From CAWDCV01 sp963728125 (GTDB lineage: Bacteria; Actinomycetota; Actinomycetes; CAWDCV01): DNA of 64,000 nucleotides. A program made the position numbers and the translations under genes. Shown here in pieces: positions 53,049-62,014 of this stretch (position 1 is the first letter of the stretch; every line of letters starts with the position of its first letter). The DNA is taken from contig CAVSIZ010000003.1 in assembly GCA_963728125.1 (NCBI GenBank), forward strand, positions 1 to 64,000, read 5' to 3'. The notes under the pieces are model-generated. The model saw nothing but the letters and a program-made list of their open reading frames with translations, made no database searches and had not been told where the DNA came from.

Positions 53049-53618
53049 ATGGGCATCCTCGACTCGCTGCTCGGCCGGACCAAGCCGGTGCAGCCCAACC
53101 TCGATGCGTTGTTCGCCGTGCCCAATGCGGCGATCACGCTCGAGGTAGGCGCAGATCTGCGGCCTACGGGCGTCGGATCGGTCTGCTTCCGCGCGGCGGA
53201 GGGTGGCGCCTTCACCCAGCTGCAAGCCGAGATCCAGAGCTTGCTCGACGCGGACGACGGACCCAAGGTCGAGGTCACTCGCGACGAGTACGGCTACACC
53301 TGGCTCGTCAGCACCACATCTCCGCCGGACGTGTCGGCGCTCGTCACCGACCTGCACGCGGTCAACAGCACGCTGCAAGACCATGGCTTCGGTCCGCAGC
53401 TGCTCTGCTCCCTGGTGTGCTTCGCCGACGCTTCAGGCCGGCGCGTTGGTCTGGTCTACCTCTACAAGCGCGGCACGTTCTACCCGTTCGTGCCGCTCGA
53501 CGGGCAGCACCGTGACAACGCCCTCGAGTTGCAGGTGCGCGGGCTGCTCGAGGGTGACCTGCGCATCGAGAGCGACCTGTCGCGCTGGTTCCCCGTCTGG
53601 GGGGCACCGGGTCTATGA
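53049..53618 (+). CDS. PspA-associated protein (PspAB)
   Basis: A 189-residue soluble protein matching the PspAB family: it begins MGILDSLLGRTKPVQPNLD and carries TRDEYGYTWLVSTT and LVCFADASGRRVGLVYLYKR. The family occurs in the same operon as PspA and HtpX. No catalytic motif is visible, and its role in the envelope-stress response is not settled. It starts 15 bases after htpX. Confidence 0.8.
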   Translation: MGILDSLLGRTKPVQPNLDALFAVPNAAITLEVGADLRPTGVGSVCFRAAEGGAFTQLQAEIQSLLDADDGPKVEVTRDEYGYTWLVSTTSPPDVSALVTDLHAVNSTLQDHGFGPQLLCSLVCFADASGRRVGLVYLYKRGTFYPFVPLDGQHRDNALELQVRGLLEGDLRIESDLSRWFPVWGAPGL

Positions 53619-53688
53619 CGGCTCGCCGACCTTCGTCGACTGCGCTCCAGTGGTGTGCTCGCGACGAAGGCCGGCTCGTGACCCACGG

Positions 53689-55155
53689 GTGCTCGCCCTC
53701 GACTTCGGTACCTCATCGGCGCGCGCACTCGTCCTCGACGCTGAGGCCGCTCCCGTTCCGGACGCGCTCGCCCGACACAAGGTCAAGCTCACCGTCGACG
53801 ATCAGGGTGCGGCGGAGCTGGATCCGCGGACATACCTCGACGGAGTCGTCGCATGTATCGACGAGCTGCGCGAGGGCGGCCATCTCGATGGCATCACCGA
53901 CGTGGTCGCCTCGACGCAGTGGCACTCACTGATGGCGCTGGATTCTTCGGGCGAGCCGATGAGCGGGCTGCTGACGTGGGCTGACACCCGGGCCGCCGAA
54001 GAGCCGCTGCCTGACATCGCCGACCCGATCGCCTGGCACCGCCGCACGGGCACCTGGGTCCACGCGCAGTACTGGAGTCTCAAGGCGCCATGGCTGCTGC
54101 ACCAGCTCAGCGCCACGCCCGCGCTGCTCGTCGGCCTGCCGGAGTACGTCTATGCCTCGCTACTCGGCGAGAGCGGCGCGTCGGCGTCGTCCGCGTCGGG
54201 CACCGGCCTGTTCGACTGGGCCAAGAATGCGTGGGACGACGAGGCCATCGACGTCGCTCGCATTCCTCGCGACCTGCTGCCAGTCGTCCTGCCAGACGAC
54301 TGGACCGGCGTCGTGGAATCGTCCTGGCCGAAGCGGTGGCCGGAGCTCGCCGAGGCGCGGTGGCATCCGCCGCTCGGAGATGGTGCCGCGTCCAACCTCG
54401 GCGCGGGCTGCATCGATCCGTCAGCCGTGGCCGTCACCATCGGTACGTCAGCCGCAGTCCGGGTCGTCCAGCCGGCGAACGAGGCAGCGGACGTTCCGCC
54501 CGCGCTCTGGCGCTATCGCGTTGACAAGGACCGCGTCGTCAGCGGAATCGCATTCTCTGCCGGCGGTGGCATGTTCGCCTGGGCCAAGGACGTCCTCGAC
54601 CTTCCTACCGACGACAAGGGCGAGACGGTCGGGCTGCGCGATGTCCCCATCGGCTGCAACGGCGTCACCTTGCTCCCGTACCTCGCCGGCACCCGCGCTC
54701 CGCGGCACGTGCCCGCCGGGAGCGGGGTCATCGCCGGACTGTCGCTCGGCACCGATCCGGTCGAGCTCGTCGCCGCCGCGATCGAAGGCATGTGCTTCGA
54801 GATCTCGAGCGGCTTGGAGACGCTGGTCGGGCTGCTCGACGACAGCGGGGAGGGCTCGTCGCCGGACGTGGTCGGCGGTGGTGGCGGCTTGGAGAAATCA
54901 CCGTTCTGGCAGCACCGGCTGGCGGCTGCCATGGGTAGCCGGCTGCGGATGGCGTACGTCCCCGAGACCGCCGCGCGCGGCGCGGGGATGCTGTCCCTGG
55001 GCTTGGTTGACGAGTCGCACGCGCCGCAGTGGACAGAAGGCGTCATCGCCACCGACGAGGAGATCGCGGCGATGGACGAAGCGCATCGGCGCTACGACCG
55101 GCTGCGCGAGTTGCACGGCATCCCCGCCGCCGGCGCTGCCAGCGCCGCGACCTGA
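53689..55155 (+). CDS. FGGY-family carbohydrate kinase (gluconate kinase-like)
   Basis: A kinase of about 488 residues. The N-terminal nucleotide-binding motif is LALDFGTSSARALVL, the substrate region includes VASTQWHSLMALDSSG and LTWADTRAAE, and the C-terminal ATP region includes ISSGLETLVGLLDD and DVVGGGGGLEKSPFWQHRLA. Family members phosphorylate gluconate, xylulose or similar sugars; I favour gluconate or a related sugar acid but the sequence does not decide. GTG at 53653 is an alternative, longer start. It is not clearly part of the psp operon; the stop converges on nadA. Confidence 0.8.
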   Translation: MLALDFGTSSARALVLDAEAAPVPDALARHKVKLTVDDQGAAELDPRTYLDGVVACIDELREGGHLDGITDVVASTQWHSLMALDSSGEPMSGLLTWADTRAAEEPLPDIADPIAWHRRTGTWVHAQYWSLKAPWLLHQLSATPALLVGLPEYVYASLLGESGASASSASGTGLFDWAKNAWDDEAIDVARIPRDLLPVVLPDDWTGVVESSWPKRWPELAEARWHPPLGDGAASNLGAGCIDPSAVAVTIGTSAAVRVVQPANEAADVPPALWRYRVDKDRVVSGIAFSAGGGMFAWAKDVLDLPTDDKGETVGLRDVPIGCNGVTLLPYLAGTRAPRHVPAGSGVIAGLSLGTDPVELVAAAIEGMCFEISSGLETLVGLLDDSGEGSSPDVVGGGGGLEKSPFWQHRLAAAMGSRLRMAYVPETAARGAGMLSLGLVDESHAPQWTEGVIATDEEIAAMDEAHRRYDRLRELHGIPAAGAASAAT

Positions 55156-55158
55156 GGG

Positions 55159-56337
55159 TTACGGCAGGGCCAGCATCCGATCCAGGGCGGCGCGGGCCTC
55201 GCTGGCGGTCTGCGGGTCGACGGTGATGCGGTTGACAACACGCCCCGCGGCGAGATTCTCCATCGCCCACACCAGGTGCGGCAGGTCGATGCGATTCATC
55301 GTCGAGCAGAAGCACACGGTGCGGTCGAGGAACGTGATCCGCTTGTCCGGGTGCCGCTTGGCCAGACGCTGCACGAGGTTGAGCTCGGTGCCCACCGCCC
55401 AGGCCGAGCCGGACGGCGCGGCATCGATCGTGCGGATGATGTATTCGGTGGAGCCGACGAGGTCGGCCTTGGTCACGACCTCGTACGTGCACTCGGGATG
55501 GACGAGCACGTTGACGTCAGGGACGCGCTCTCGCACGTCTGCCACCGCGTCAGCGGTGAAGCGACCGTGCACCGAGCAGTGCCCGCGCCACAGGATCATG
55601 GTGGCGTCGCGCAGTTGCTGCGTTGTCAGCCCGCCGCCCGGCTTGTGCGGATTGAAGACGACGCAGTCGTCGAGCGACATGCCCATCTGCAGCACGGCGG
55701 TGTTGCGGCCCAGGTGCTGGTCGGGGAGGAAGAGCACCTTCTCGCCCTGCTCGAACGACCACTCGAGTGCGCGCTTGGCGTTCGAGGAGGTGCAGATCGT
55801 GCCGCCGTGCCGGCCGGTGAAGGCCTTGATGTCGGCGGAGGAGTTCATGTACGTCACGGGCACGGTGTCCGCTGCCACGCCGGCGTCTTCGAGGACCTCC
55901 CACGCCTCGGCCACCTGGTCCAGGGCGGCCATGTCTGCCATCGAGCAGCCGGCCGCGAGGTCGGGCAGCACGACCTGCTGAGAGTCACCGGTCAGGATGT
56001 CGGCGCTCTCGGCCATGAAGTGGACACCGCAGAACACGATGTAGTCGGCCTCCGGCCGGGCGGCCGCGTCGCGCGCCAGCTTGAACGAGTCGCCCGTGAC
56101 GTCCGCGAACGCGATCACCTCGTCGCGCTGGTAGTGGTGGCCGAGCACGAAGGCACGGTCGCCCAGCGCGTCGCGCGCTTGTCGACCTCGCCGTACCAGA
56201 TCGGGATCGGACGCGGCTGGCAAATCACCGGGGCACTCGACCCCGCGCTCGCTGCTGGGGTCGGCGTCACGCCCGAGCAGGAGCAGCGCCAGCGGCGTCG
56301 GCGTGACACCGGTGGGCAGGTCGAGGTCGACGGTCAT
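55159..56337 (-). CDS. nadA: Quinolinate synthase
   Basis: [4Fe-4S] enzyme that condenses iminoaspartate with dihydroxyacetone phosphate in NAD biosynthesis. The 392-residue product contains LGHHYQRDEVIAFAD, the cluster cysteines in VFCGVHFMAE, HPECTYEV and TVCFCSTMNRI, and GCSMADM, as in other NadA proteins. The ATG at 56337 is chosen for its fit to the family; the frame extends upstream. nadB and nadC are not in this window. The nearby erpA could supply its cluster. Confidence 0.92.
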   Translation of the reverse strand: MTVDLDLPTGVTPTPLALLLLGRDADPSSERGVECPGDLPAASDPDLVRRGRQARDALGDRAFVLGHHYQRDEVIAFADVTGDSFKLARDAAARPEADYIVFCGVHFMAESADILTGDSQQVVLPDLAAGCSMADMAALDQVAEAWEVLEDAGVAADTVPVTYMNSSADIKAFTGRHGGTICTSSNAKRALEWSFEQGEKVLFLPDQHLGRNTAVLQMGMSLDDCVVFNPHKPGGGLTTQQLRDATMILWRGHCSVHGRFTADAVADVRERVPDVNVLVHPECTYEVVTKADLVGSTEYIIRTIDAAPSGSAWAVGTELNLVQRLAKRHPDKRITFLDRTVCFCSTMNRIDLPHLVWAMENLAAGRVVNRITVDPQTASEARAALDRMLALP

Positions 56338-56360
56338 GATGAAATTCTCCCTGACGAGCG

Positions 56361-57209
56361 CTAGAGGTACGCGCCTGATGGAACGTACGGAGCCGGCGGC
56401 TTCATCCCGCGCAGGCACAGGTAGCCGGACGTCTCGACCGCCAGACCGGCGGCTAGACCGATGTCGAGGGCCCATTCGTTCTCGACTGTGATGTTGCGCA
56501 CATTGACCTCGGCGCCCGGCGTCGACCGCGCCAATACCTCCCACAGCAGCTTGTGCGCGACTCGGCGTGACGTGGCGGCGAGCAAGGCGAGCGAGCCATC
56601 GAGCACGTACGCGTACCCATTGCCGAGGAACGTGTCGCAGACCAGCAGTGGATGATCACCGCCGAGGAGCCGGTGATCCGGGCCATGCGAAGCGCCCCGG
56701 ACCTGACGGTCGACGGACTCGAGCAGCGCCAGGTCGGCGATCGTTCCGGGTCGAACGTGGTCGACGAAAGGCAGCACGGCGCGGTCGACGGTGCCACTCA
56801 GCGTCATCATCGGATGCAGGCTGAACCCGGCCAGCCGATAGCGCCGGGCGGCTCGGGGATCGGGCGAGGACACGATCATGCCGCGGACGGATCCCTCGGC
56901 GTAGCTCAGCGTGCGCTCGAGCAACGCTCGCCCGATGCCGTGGTTCTGCGCCGTCGGGAGCACTGCGTAGGACGACAGCATCCACAGCCGCTCACGGCGA
57001 ACGGCAATGGCCTCGCCGACCACCTCCCCGCCCACCTCGGCGATCCAGCAGCCCGCGGGATCGGTTGCCAGTTGATGCTGTACGCGCTGCCGGAAGCGTT
57101 GTGCCCGGATCGGTGATCGGGGAAAGCCGTGGCCGAACGGCGCAAAGGCCGCTTCGGTGATCGACTCGACGGCGGGGATGTCCTCCACGCGCATCGGGCG
57201 GAGCATCAT
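56361..57209 (-). CDS. GNAT-family N-acetyltransferase
   Basis: A 282-residue protein. The N-terminal half (about residues 1-150) is a GNAT domain with the acetyl-CoA motif VLPTAQNHGIGRALLERTL; the C-terminal half (about 155-282) is a second GNAT-like region with little motif, ending in PYVPSGAYL. ATG at 57209 is chosen; an adjacent ATG lies at 57206. It is directly upstream of nadA on the same strand (24 bases), so cotranscription is likely. The substrate is unknown. Divergent from the glycerate kinase gene. Confidence 0.75.
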   Translation of the reverse strand: MMLRPMRVEDIPAVESITEAAFAPFGHGFPRSPIRAQRFRQRVQHQLATDPAGCWIAEVGGEVVGEAIAVRRERLWMLSSYAVLPTAQNHGIGRALLERTLSYAEGSVRGMIVSSPDPRAARRYRLAGFSLHPMMTLSGTVDRAVLPFVDHVRPGTIADLALLESVDRQVRGASHGPDHRLLGGDHPLLVCDTFLGNGYAYVLDGSLALLAATSRRVAHKLLWEVLARSTPGAEVNVRNITVENEWALDIGLAAGLAVETSGYLCLRGMKPPAPYVPSGAYL

Positions 57210-57240
57210 GCGCGGACCGCCATAGGAGAGACTTTGCCTC

Positions 57241-58338
57241 ATGCGGGTCCTCGTTGCTCCGGATAAATTCGCGGGCACCCTCACCGCGGTCGAGGCAGCC
57301 GATGCCATCGCGCAGGGGTGGCACCGCACGGCTCCCGACGACATCGTGACGACAGCACCGCTGTCCGACGGCGGTCCCGGCTTCGTGGACGTCGTCCAGG
57401 CAGCGCTCGGCGGGAAGCTGCTGTCGGTCACCGCGACCGGTCCGCGCGGCGAGCAGGTGCCGACAACGCTGCTCCTCGTCGACGGCACCGCTTACATCGA
57501 GGCGGCGCAGGCATGCGGCCTGCACCTCATCCCTGCGCAGGAGCGCGATCCGACCACGGCGACGTCGTACGGCGTCGGACAGTTGATCGGGTCGGCGGTG
57601 GACGAGGGCGCTGCCCGGATCGTCGTCGGGCTCGGTGGCAGCGCGACCAACGACGGCGGTGCCGGGATGCTCGCCGCGCTGGGTGCGATGCCGGTCGCCG
57701 AGCTTCGGCTCGGTGGTGCCGCGCTGGCCGACGTGACGGAGGTCGACCTTTCGCCCGCTCGTGAGCGCGTCGCCGGCGTGGAGCTGGTAGCGGCGAGTGA
57801 CGTGGACAACCCGCTGCTCGGCCTGCGCGGAGCGAGCAACGTCTTCGGCGCCCAGAAGGGCGCCACACCCGACGACATCCAGCGCCTCGATGGAGCCCTC
57901 ACTCGTTTCGCCGAGCAGACCGATCGGCGGCTCGCGGACAGCAAGGGCGCCGGAGCGGCCGGCGGCCTCGGCTTCGGGCTGGCGCTGCTCGGGGCCACTC
58001 GAGTGCCGGGCATCGGCACCGTCCTCGATCTGGTCGGCTTCGACGCGCTGGTCCAGTCGGCCGACGTGGTGGTGACGGGCGAGGGCTCGTTCGACTACCA
58101 GTCGCTGAGTGGCAAGGTCGTCAACGGCGTGGCCGAAGCCGCGACTCGGGCGGCTCGCCCGACCGTGGTTCTCGCCGGGCGGGTCGAGGTCGGGCGGCGC
58201 GAGATGGCCGCCGTCGGGGTGGAGTCCGCCTACTCGGTCGTCGAACTCGCTGGGTCCGTCGAGGCTGCACTGGACCGACCGGCGGAGCGACTTGCTGACT
58301 TGGCCGCGCGCGTGGCTCGCACCTGGTCGCGCCGCTGA
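57241..58338 (+). CDS. glxK: Glycerate kinase
   Basis: Phosphorylates D-glycerate in glyoxylate metabolism. The 365-residue product has the family N-terminus RVLVAPDKFAGTLTAVEAAD, the conserved LSDGGPGFVD, the GLGGSATNDGGAGML motif and the C-terminal VVTGEGSFDYQSLSGKV. Type I glycerate kinase fold. ATG at 57241, divergent from the GNAT gene with 31 bases between starts. Confidence 0.9.
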   Translation: MRVLVAPDKFAGTLTAVEAADAIAQGWHRTAPDDIVTTAPLSDGGPGFVDVVQAALGGKLLSVTATGPRGEQVPTTLLLVDGTAYIEAAQACGLHLIPAQERDPTTATSYGVGQLIGSAVDEGAARIVVGLGGSATNDGGAGMLAALGAMPVAELRLGGAALADVTEVDLSPARERVAGVELVAASDVDNPLLGLRGASNVFGAQKGATPDDIQRLDGALTRFAEQTDRRLADSKGAGAAGGLGFGLALLGATRVPGIGTVLDLVGFDALVQSADVVVTGEGSFDYQSLSGKVVNGVAEAATRAARPTVVLAGRVEVGRREMAAVGVESAYSVVELAGSVEAALDRPAERLADLAARVARTWSRR

Positions 58339-58478
58339 AACCAGTGGTCGCGTACTCGGCCTGAGTGGCGCAACGTGTCACTATGGACGGGAATGCAGCG
58401 CCGGGGTGACCCGGTTGACTGTGCAGAACCCGATGTCCGTAGGACCAAATGTCCGCACCACCCCATAGGAGCTCGTCC

Positions 58479-58859
58479 ATGACGGTCAGTGGCAGTACCG
58501 AAACCACGACCAGCCCGACGTCGACTCCGGCGCCGAGCGGGATCATCCTCACCGACGTAGCAGCTGGCAAGGTCAAGAGCCTGCTCGAGCAGGAAGGCCG
58601 CGACGACCTGTCGCTGCGCGTTGCGGTCCAGCCGGGCGGCTGCTCCGGCCTGCGCTATCAGCTCTTCTTCGACGAGCGCTCGCTCGACGGCGACGTCGTC
58701 AAGGACTTCAGCGGCGTCTCCGTCGTCACCGACCGGATGAGCGCCCCCTACCTCGGCGGCGCCACGATCGACTTCGTCGACACGATCGAGAAGCAGGGCT
58801 TCACCATCGACAACCCCAACGCCTCCGGCTCGTGCGCCTGCGGAGACTCGTTCCACTAA
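58479..58859 (+). CDS. erpA: A-type iron-sulfur cluster insertion protein
   Basis: Scaffold/carrier that delivers Fe-S clusters to target enzymes. A 126-residue product with the conserved Cys positions in QPGGCSGLRYQLFF and SGSCACGDSFH and the ITDxAAxKVKSLL-like start ILTDVAAGKVKSLLEQEG. The ATG at 58479 is preceded by AGGAG; an in-frame ATG at 58449 is possible. Nearby cluster-dependent enzymes include NadA. The 140-base gap upstream has a TTGACT at 58416 as a possible -35 with a weak -10 about 17 bases on. Confidence 0.9.
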   Translation: MTVSGSTETTTSPTSTPAPSGIILTDVAAGKVKSLLEQEGRDDLSLRVAVQPGGCSGLRYQLFFDERSLDGDVVKDFSGVSVVTDRMSAPYLGGATIDFVDTIEKQGFTIDNPNASGSCACGDSFH

Positions 58860-58885
58860 CACTTTTGTGCCGCTGACCAGCGGCG

Positions 58886-59959
58886 TCATCCGTTAGGCGC
58901 GCACTCGCTGATCGCCAGGCGCATGTGCCGCTCGCTGATCGCAGGAGCAGCGTCGTCGCAGGCCCGAGCCAGGGCCGTGTGAGCCACGTACATCACCCGC
59001 CGGCGCAGGTCACCCGTTCTCCCGCGCAGGTAGTGGCGCATCAGCAGGCGCATCGCTACTGGAGTGACCAGCTCAGTCAGCGGCTGATCGGTGAGATCGG
59101 CGACGCGCTGCGCCAGGATCCGGGCCAGGCCCGTCACATCCGGCACGGGTGGCACGTGTACGGAGCTCTCGATGAAGCCCTCCGCGGATCGATACCCCGG
59201 CTGGGTGACGTAGTGGTCGTGCACCGCGATCACCGCTGCCGCGGGTAGCTCCTCGGCGATCAGCCGAACCACCCGACCGAAGAATCCGTCGACCAGTCGC
59301 GCCGAGTCGGCGGGAGCCGATACCTGCAGCCACTTGTCGGTGTCGTCGAACACCAGCACGGGCAGCAGGTCCCGTGCCGCGATGAGCTCGAGGATGCGCC
59401 GCGCCTGCTCGACCACCTCCGCTCCCGAGCGAGGTGAGGATGGCGAGCTCGCCGAGTCGAGTTCCGCGGCGAGCTCCAGCCGTACGCCCATCCAGCTCGG
59501 AGCCACGCTGACCTTGGTCGGACGGCGCCGATCCGCGGGCAAGGTGGGAGTCGTCCGGCGCAGGATCCGGCGAGCGTCGTCCTCGTCGGCCGGCTGCGCG
59601 TACGCGATGTACCGAGCGACGGTGCGCACCAGATGCGCGGCGAAGGCGACCGGAGAGGTCGCCACCTCCTCGTCCTCCAGCGATACCGGAATCGGCAGCG
59701 GGGCGAGGTCCTCGACCAGCGGTCCCAGCACGTACGACACGACACTCGACTTGCCCGACCCGCTGCTGCCGATCAGCGCGACTTGCTCACCGCGCCGCAA
59801 TGCCGCGTCGAGGGTCTGCTCGCAGGTCGCCCCGCCGGTCAGCTCGTCGAACGGCACGTGGAAGCGGAACAGTTCTGCCTGCCGCGGCGCCGGGTCGAAC
59901 ACGTGCTCATCGCGAAGGCGTAGCAAGGTGTCAGCGGTGTCGGTGGCGTCCGCGGTCAC
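58886..59959 (-). CDS. P-loop ATPase with AAA/STAND-like fold
   Basis: A 357-residue protein. Walker A is GSSGSGKSS (K70) and Walker B is in LLPVLVFDDTDKWL; about 150 residues of helices follow, ending in a region rich in Arg that resembles the lid and a helical C-terminus (MRLLMRHYLRGRTGDLRRRV). The layout recalls AAA+ proteins of the Orc1/Cdc6 or STAND type, but I cannot place it. Its ATG overlaps the stop of the second ATPase by 4 bases, so the two are one operon, listed together as a finding. Confidence 0.65.
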   Translation of the reverse strand: MTADATDTADTLLRLRDEHVFDPAPRQAELFRFHVPFDELTGGATCEQTLDAALRRGEQVALIGSSGSGKSSVVSYVLGPLVEDLAPLPIPVSLEDEEVATSPVAFAAHLVRTVARYIAYAQPADEDDARRILRRTTPTLPADRRRPTKVSVAPSWMGVRLELAAELDSASSPSSPRSGAEVVEQARRILELIAARDLLPVLVFDDTDKWLQVSAPADSARLVDGFFGRVVRLIAEELPAAAVIAVHDHYVTQPGYRSAEGFIESSVHVPPVPDVTGLARILAQRVADLTDQPLTELVTPVAMRLLMRHYLRGRTGDLRRRVMYVAHTALARACDDAAPAISERHMRLAISECAPNG

Positions 59960-60913
59960 GGTCGCACGGTAACCGCCGTGTAGACCGTCCGTGGTCGGCC
60001 GGGACCGTTGCGCACCGTCGTCGTCTCGACGAGCCCCACATCGAGCAGCTCACGGAGCAGCTGGGTGGCACGCGACCGAGTCCAGCCGTGCCGGGCGAGG
60101 AGGCCGGGATCGGACGCGCTGGCCGGGCCAGAGGCCTCGAGGTCCGCGACGAGCTCGGCGGCAGCGGGGGAGACGGCTGACAGCCGCCGATCGCGTTCTC
60201 GGGCGCTGCCCGCCAGCTCCTCGGTAGCGGCCGGGCTCGGCCAGCGCAACTCGGGTGGCGCTCAGCAACGCCCGCGGATTACCCGCGGCGAGGTCGACGA
60301 TCGTCGCCAGCGCGTCGTCGGCGAGTTGCCCGTTGGGTACGCGAGCGCGGACGAGCGCGCGCGCCTGATCGTCCGGCAGGTCAGGCAGCACCACTTCGAC
60401 GTCGAAGAACGCGTCCGCCGGAGGGCGCAGCAGGGTGGCTCGGTCGCGGTCGGTGCACGTCACTGCCCAGCGGACAGGCAGCTGCCACAGCTCGTCGCGC
60501 AGCGTGCCGAACAGGCCGTACGCCGCGCCGGGCACGGCGTTGTCGAGCAACGCCACCGCCGGCAGCACGTCCGCGGGGGTAGAGAGGAGGCGTTGCAGCG
60601 GCCAGTCGTCTGTTCTGTCGAGAGCAGTGCGGCGCCGCGTGCCGTCGCCGTCCATGAGTCGCGCCGTCACGACGTCGACGAGCTGCTGCGTCGACAGCGC
60701 CGTACCAGCGTCGATCCAGAGCGAAGCAATCCCTTGCTCCCGCAGCTTCCTCGCTACTTGGCGCAGCACCGTGGTCCTACCTGACCCGCGCTCGCCGACC
60801 AGCAGCACGTTGAGATCCGTGCTGACGGCGTTCATTACACGGCTCATGGCTTCGTCGCGGCCCACCACAAGTGCAGCGTCGAGCTGGTTGTCGAGGAGCG
60901 GTCGACCACTCAT
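59956..60913 (-). CDS. P-loop ATPase with C-terminal winged helix, Walker A Lys replaced by Arg (one frameshift)
   Basis: A protein of about 318 residues. The P-loop reads GERGSGRTT, so the Walker A Lys is Arg46, and Walker B is in AVALLDNAV. The last 85 residues (VADLEASGPASASDPGLLAR, then SRATQLLRELLDVGLVETTT) look like a winged helix-turn-helix. The frame breaks near 60253-60255: before it DDALATIVDLAAGNPRALLSAT, read in pieces; after it ELRWPSPAATEELAGS. One G of a GGG run is likely extra. The stop overlaps the ATG of the first ATPase. A palindrome overlaps its putative promoter. Function unknown. Confidence 0.62.
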
Positions 60914-60926
60914 GTTCAGCACAAAA

Positions 60927-60955
60927 CTCACTATACGTTCACAACGTTTCGTGAG
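60927..60955. promoter_or_regulatory. Imperfect palindrome over the ATPase-operon promoter
   Basis: A 29-base imperfect palindrome (11 of 14 arm positions match) with outer arms CTCAC and GTGAG and inner ACGTT/AACGT. On the minus strand TATAGT (60935-60930) is a plausible -10 for the ATPase operon, and its weak -35 TTTCTC lies at 60958-60953, so the palindrome overlaps the core promoter. It could be an operator for the winged-helix ATPase itself. It is AT-richer than its surroundings. Confidence 0.4.
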
Positions 60956-60990
60956 AAAGCAGACGGCGCTGTAGCGCGAGGATCGCCCAG

Positions 60991-60996
60991 TACCCT
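60991..60996 (+). promoter_or_regulatory. Putative -10 for leaderless PfkB-kinase gene
   Basis: TACCCT lies 7 bases before the GTG at 61004, as at several other starts in this window. A leaderless transcript is likely. Confidence 0.4.
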
Positions 60997-61003
60997 GCAC
61001 CGC

Positions 61004-61991
61004 GTGCGCATCGCCGTCACTGGGTCCATCGCGACAGACCATCTGATGACATTTCCGGGACGGTTCGCCGACTCGTTCGTCACCGACAAGCTGCACTCTG
61101 TGTCGCTGTCGTTCCTCGTCGATGACCTGCACGTGCGGCGCGGCGGCGTTGCCGCGAACATCGCCTTCGGACTCGGGTGCCTGGGCCTGCGGCCTGTACT
61201 TGTCGGTGCCGTCGGCCCGGATTTCGCAGACTATCGCTCCTGGTTGGAGCGGCATGGCGTCGACTGCGACTCCGTCCGAGTGTCGACCGTGGCCCAGACC
61301 GCGCGGTTCGTCTGCACGACCGATATCGATCACAACCAGATCGCCTCTTTCTATCCGGGTGCCATGACCGAGGACCGCGAGCTCGAGCTGTGGCCGGTGG
61401 CCGAACGCCTCGGCGACCTCGACCTGGTCCTCATCGGCGCTACCGATCCGGCCGCGATGACCCGACACACGCAGGAGTGCCTCCAGCGCGGCTACCGATT
61501 CGTAGCCGATCCGTCGCAGCAGCTGGCGCGGATGGACGGTCCGGAGATCCGGCTGCTGGTCGAGGGCGCGGCGTACCTGTTCACCAACGAGTACGAAGCA
61601 GCCCTGACCGAACAGAAGACCGGCTGGACCTCGCAGCAGATCCTCGATCGTGTCGACGTGCGGGTGACCACACTCGGCAAGAAGGGCGCCATCGTCGAGC
61701 GGTCCGGGCAGCCTGTCGGTCCAGGTGGCCTGCCCGCGCGAGGAAGGCAAGGTCGATCCGACCGGCGTGGGTGACGCGTTCCGCGCTGGGTTCCTCGCCG
61801 GCATCGGGTGGGGCCTGTCGGACGAACGCTGCGCACAGCTCGGCGCGATGCTCGCGACGTTCGTCATCGAGACGGTCGGCACCCAGGAGTACGACCTCGG
61901 GCATGGGCAGTTTCTCGACCGCTTCACCGAGGCGTACGGCGCTGAGGCTGCTGCCGATATCACCGCTCATCTGCGGCTGATCCCCGCCTGA
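61004..61991 (+). CDS. PfkB-family carbohydrate/nucleoside kinase (one frameshift)
   Basis: A kinase of about 328 residues, resembling adenosine/ribokinase-type PfkB enzymes. The N-terminal GG motif region is DDLHVRRGGVAANIAFGLG and the C-terminal catalytic motif is DPTGVGDAFRAGF with the general-base Asp. The frame breaks between VERSGQPV and VQVACPREEGKVDPTGVG near 61717-61719, where one G is likely extra; with that base removed the product is continuous. Similar genes lie near erpA in other actinobacteria. Substrate unknown. Confidence 0.78.
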
Positions 61992-62014
61992 CGCGCCCGC
62001 CTTCAGGGCCGGAC

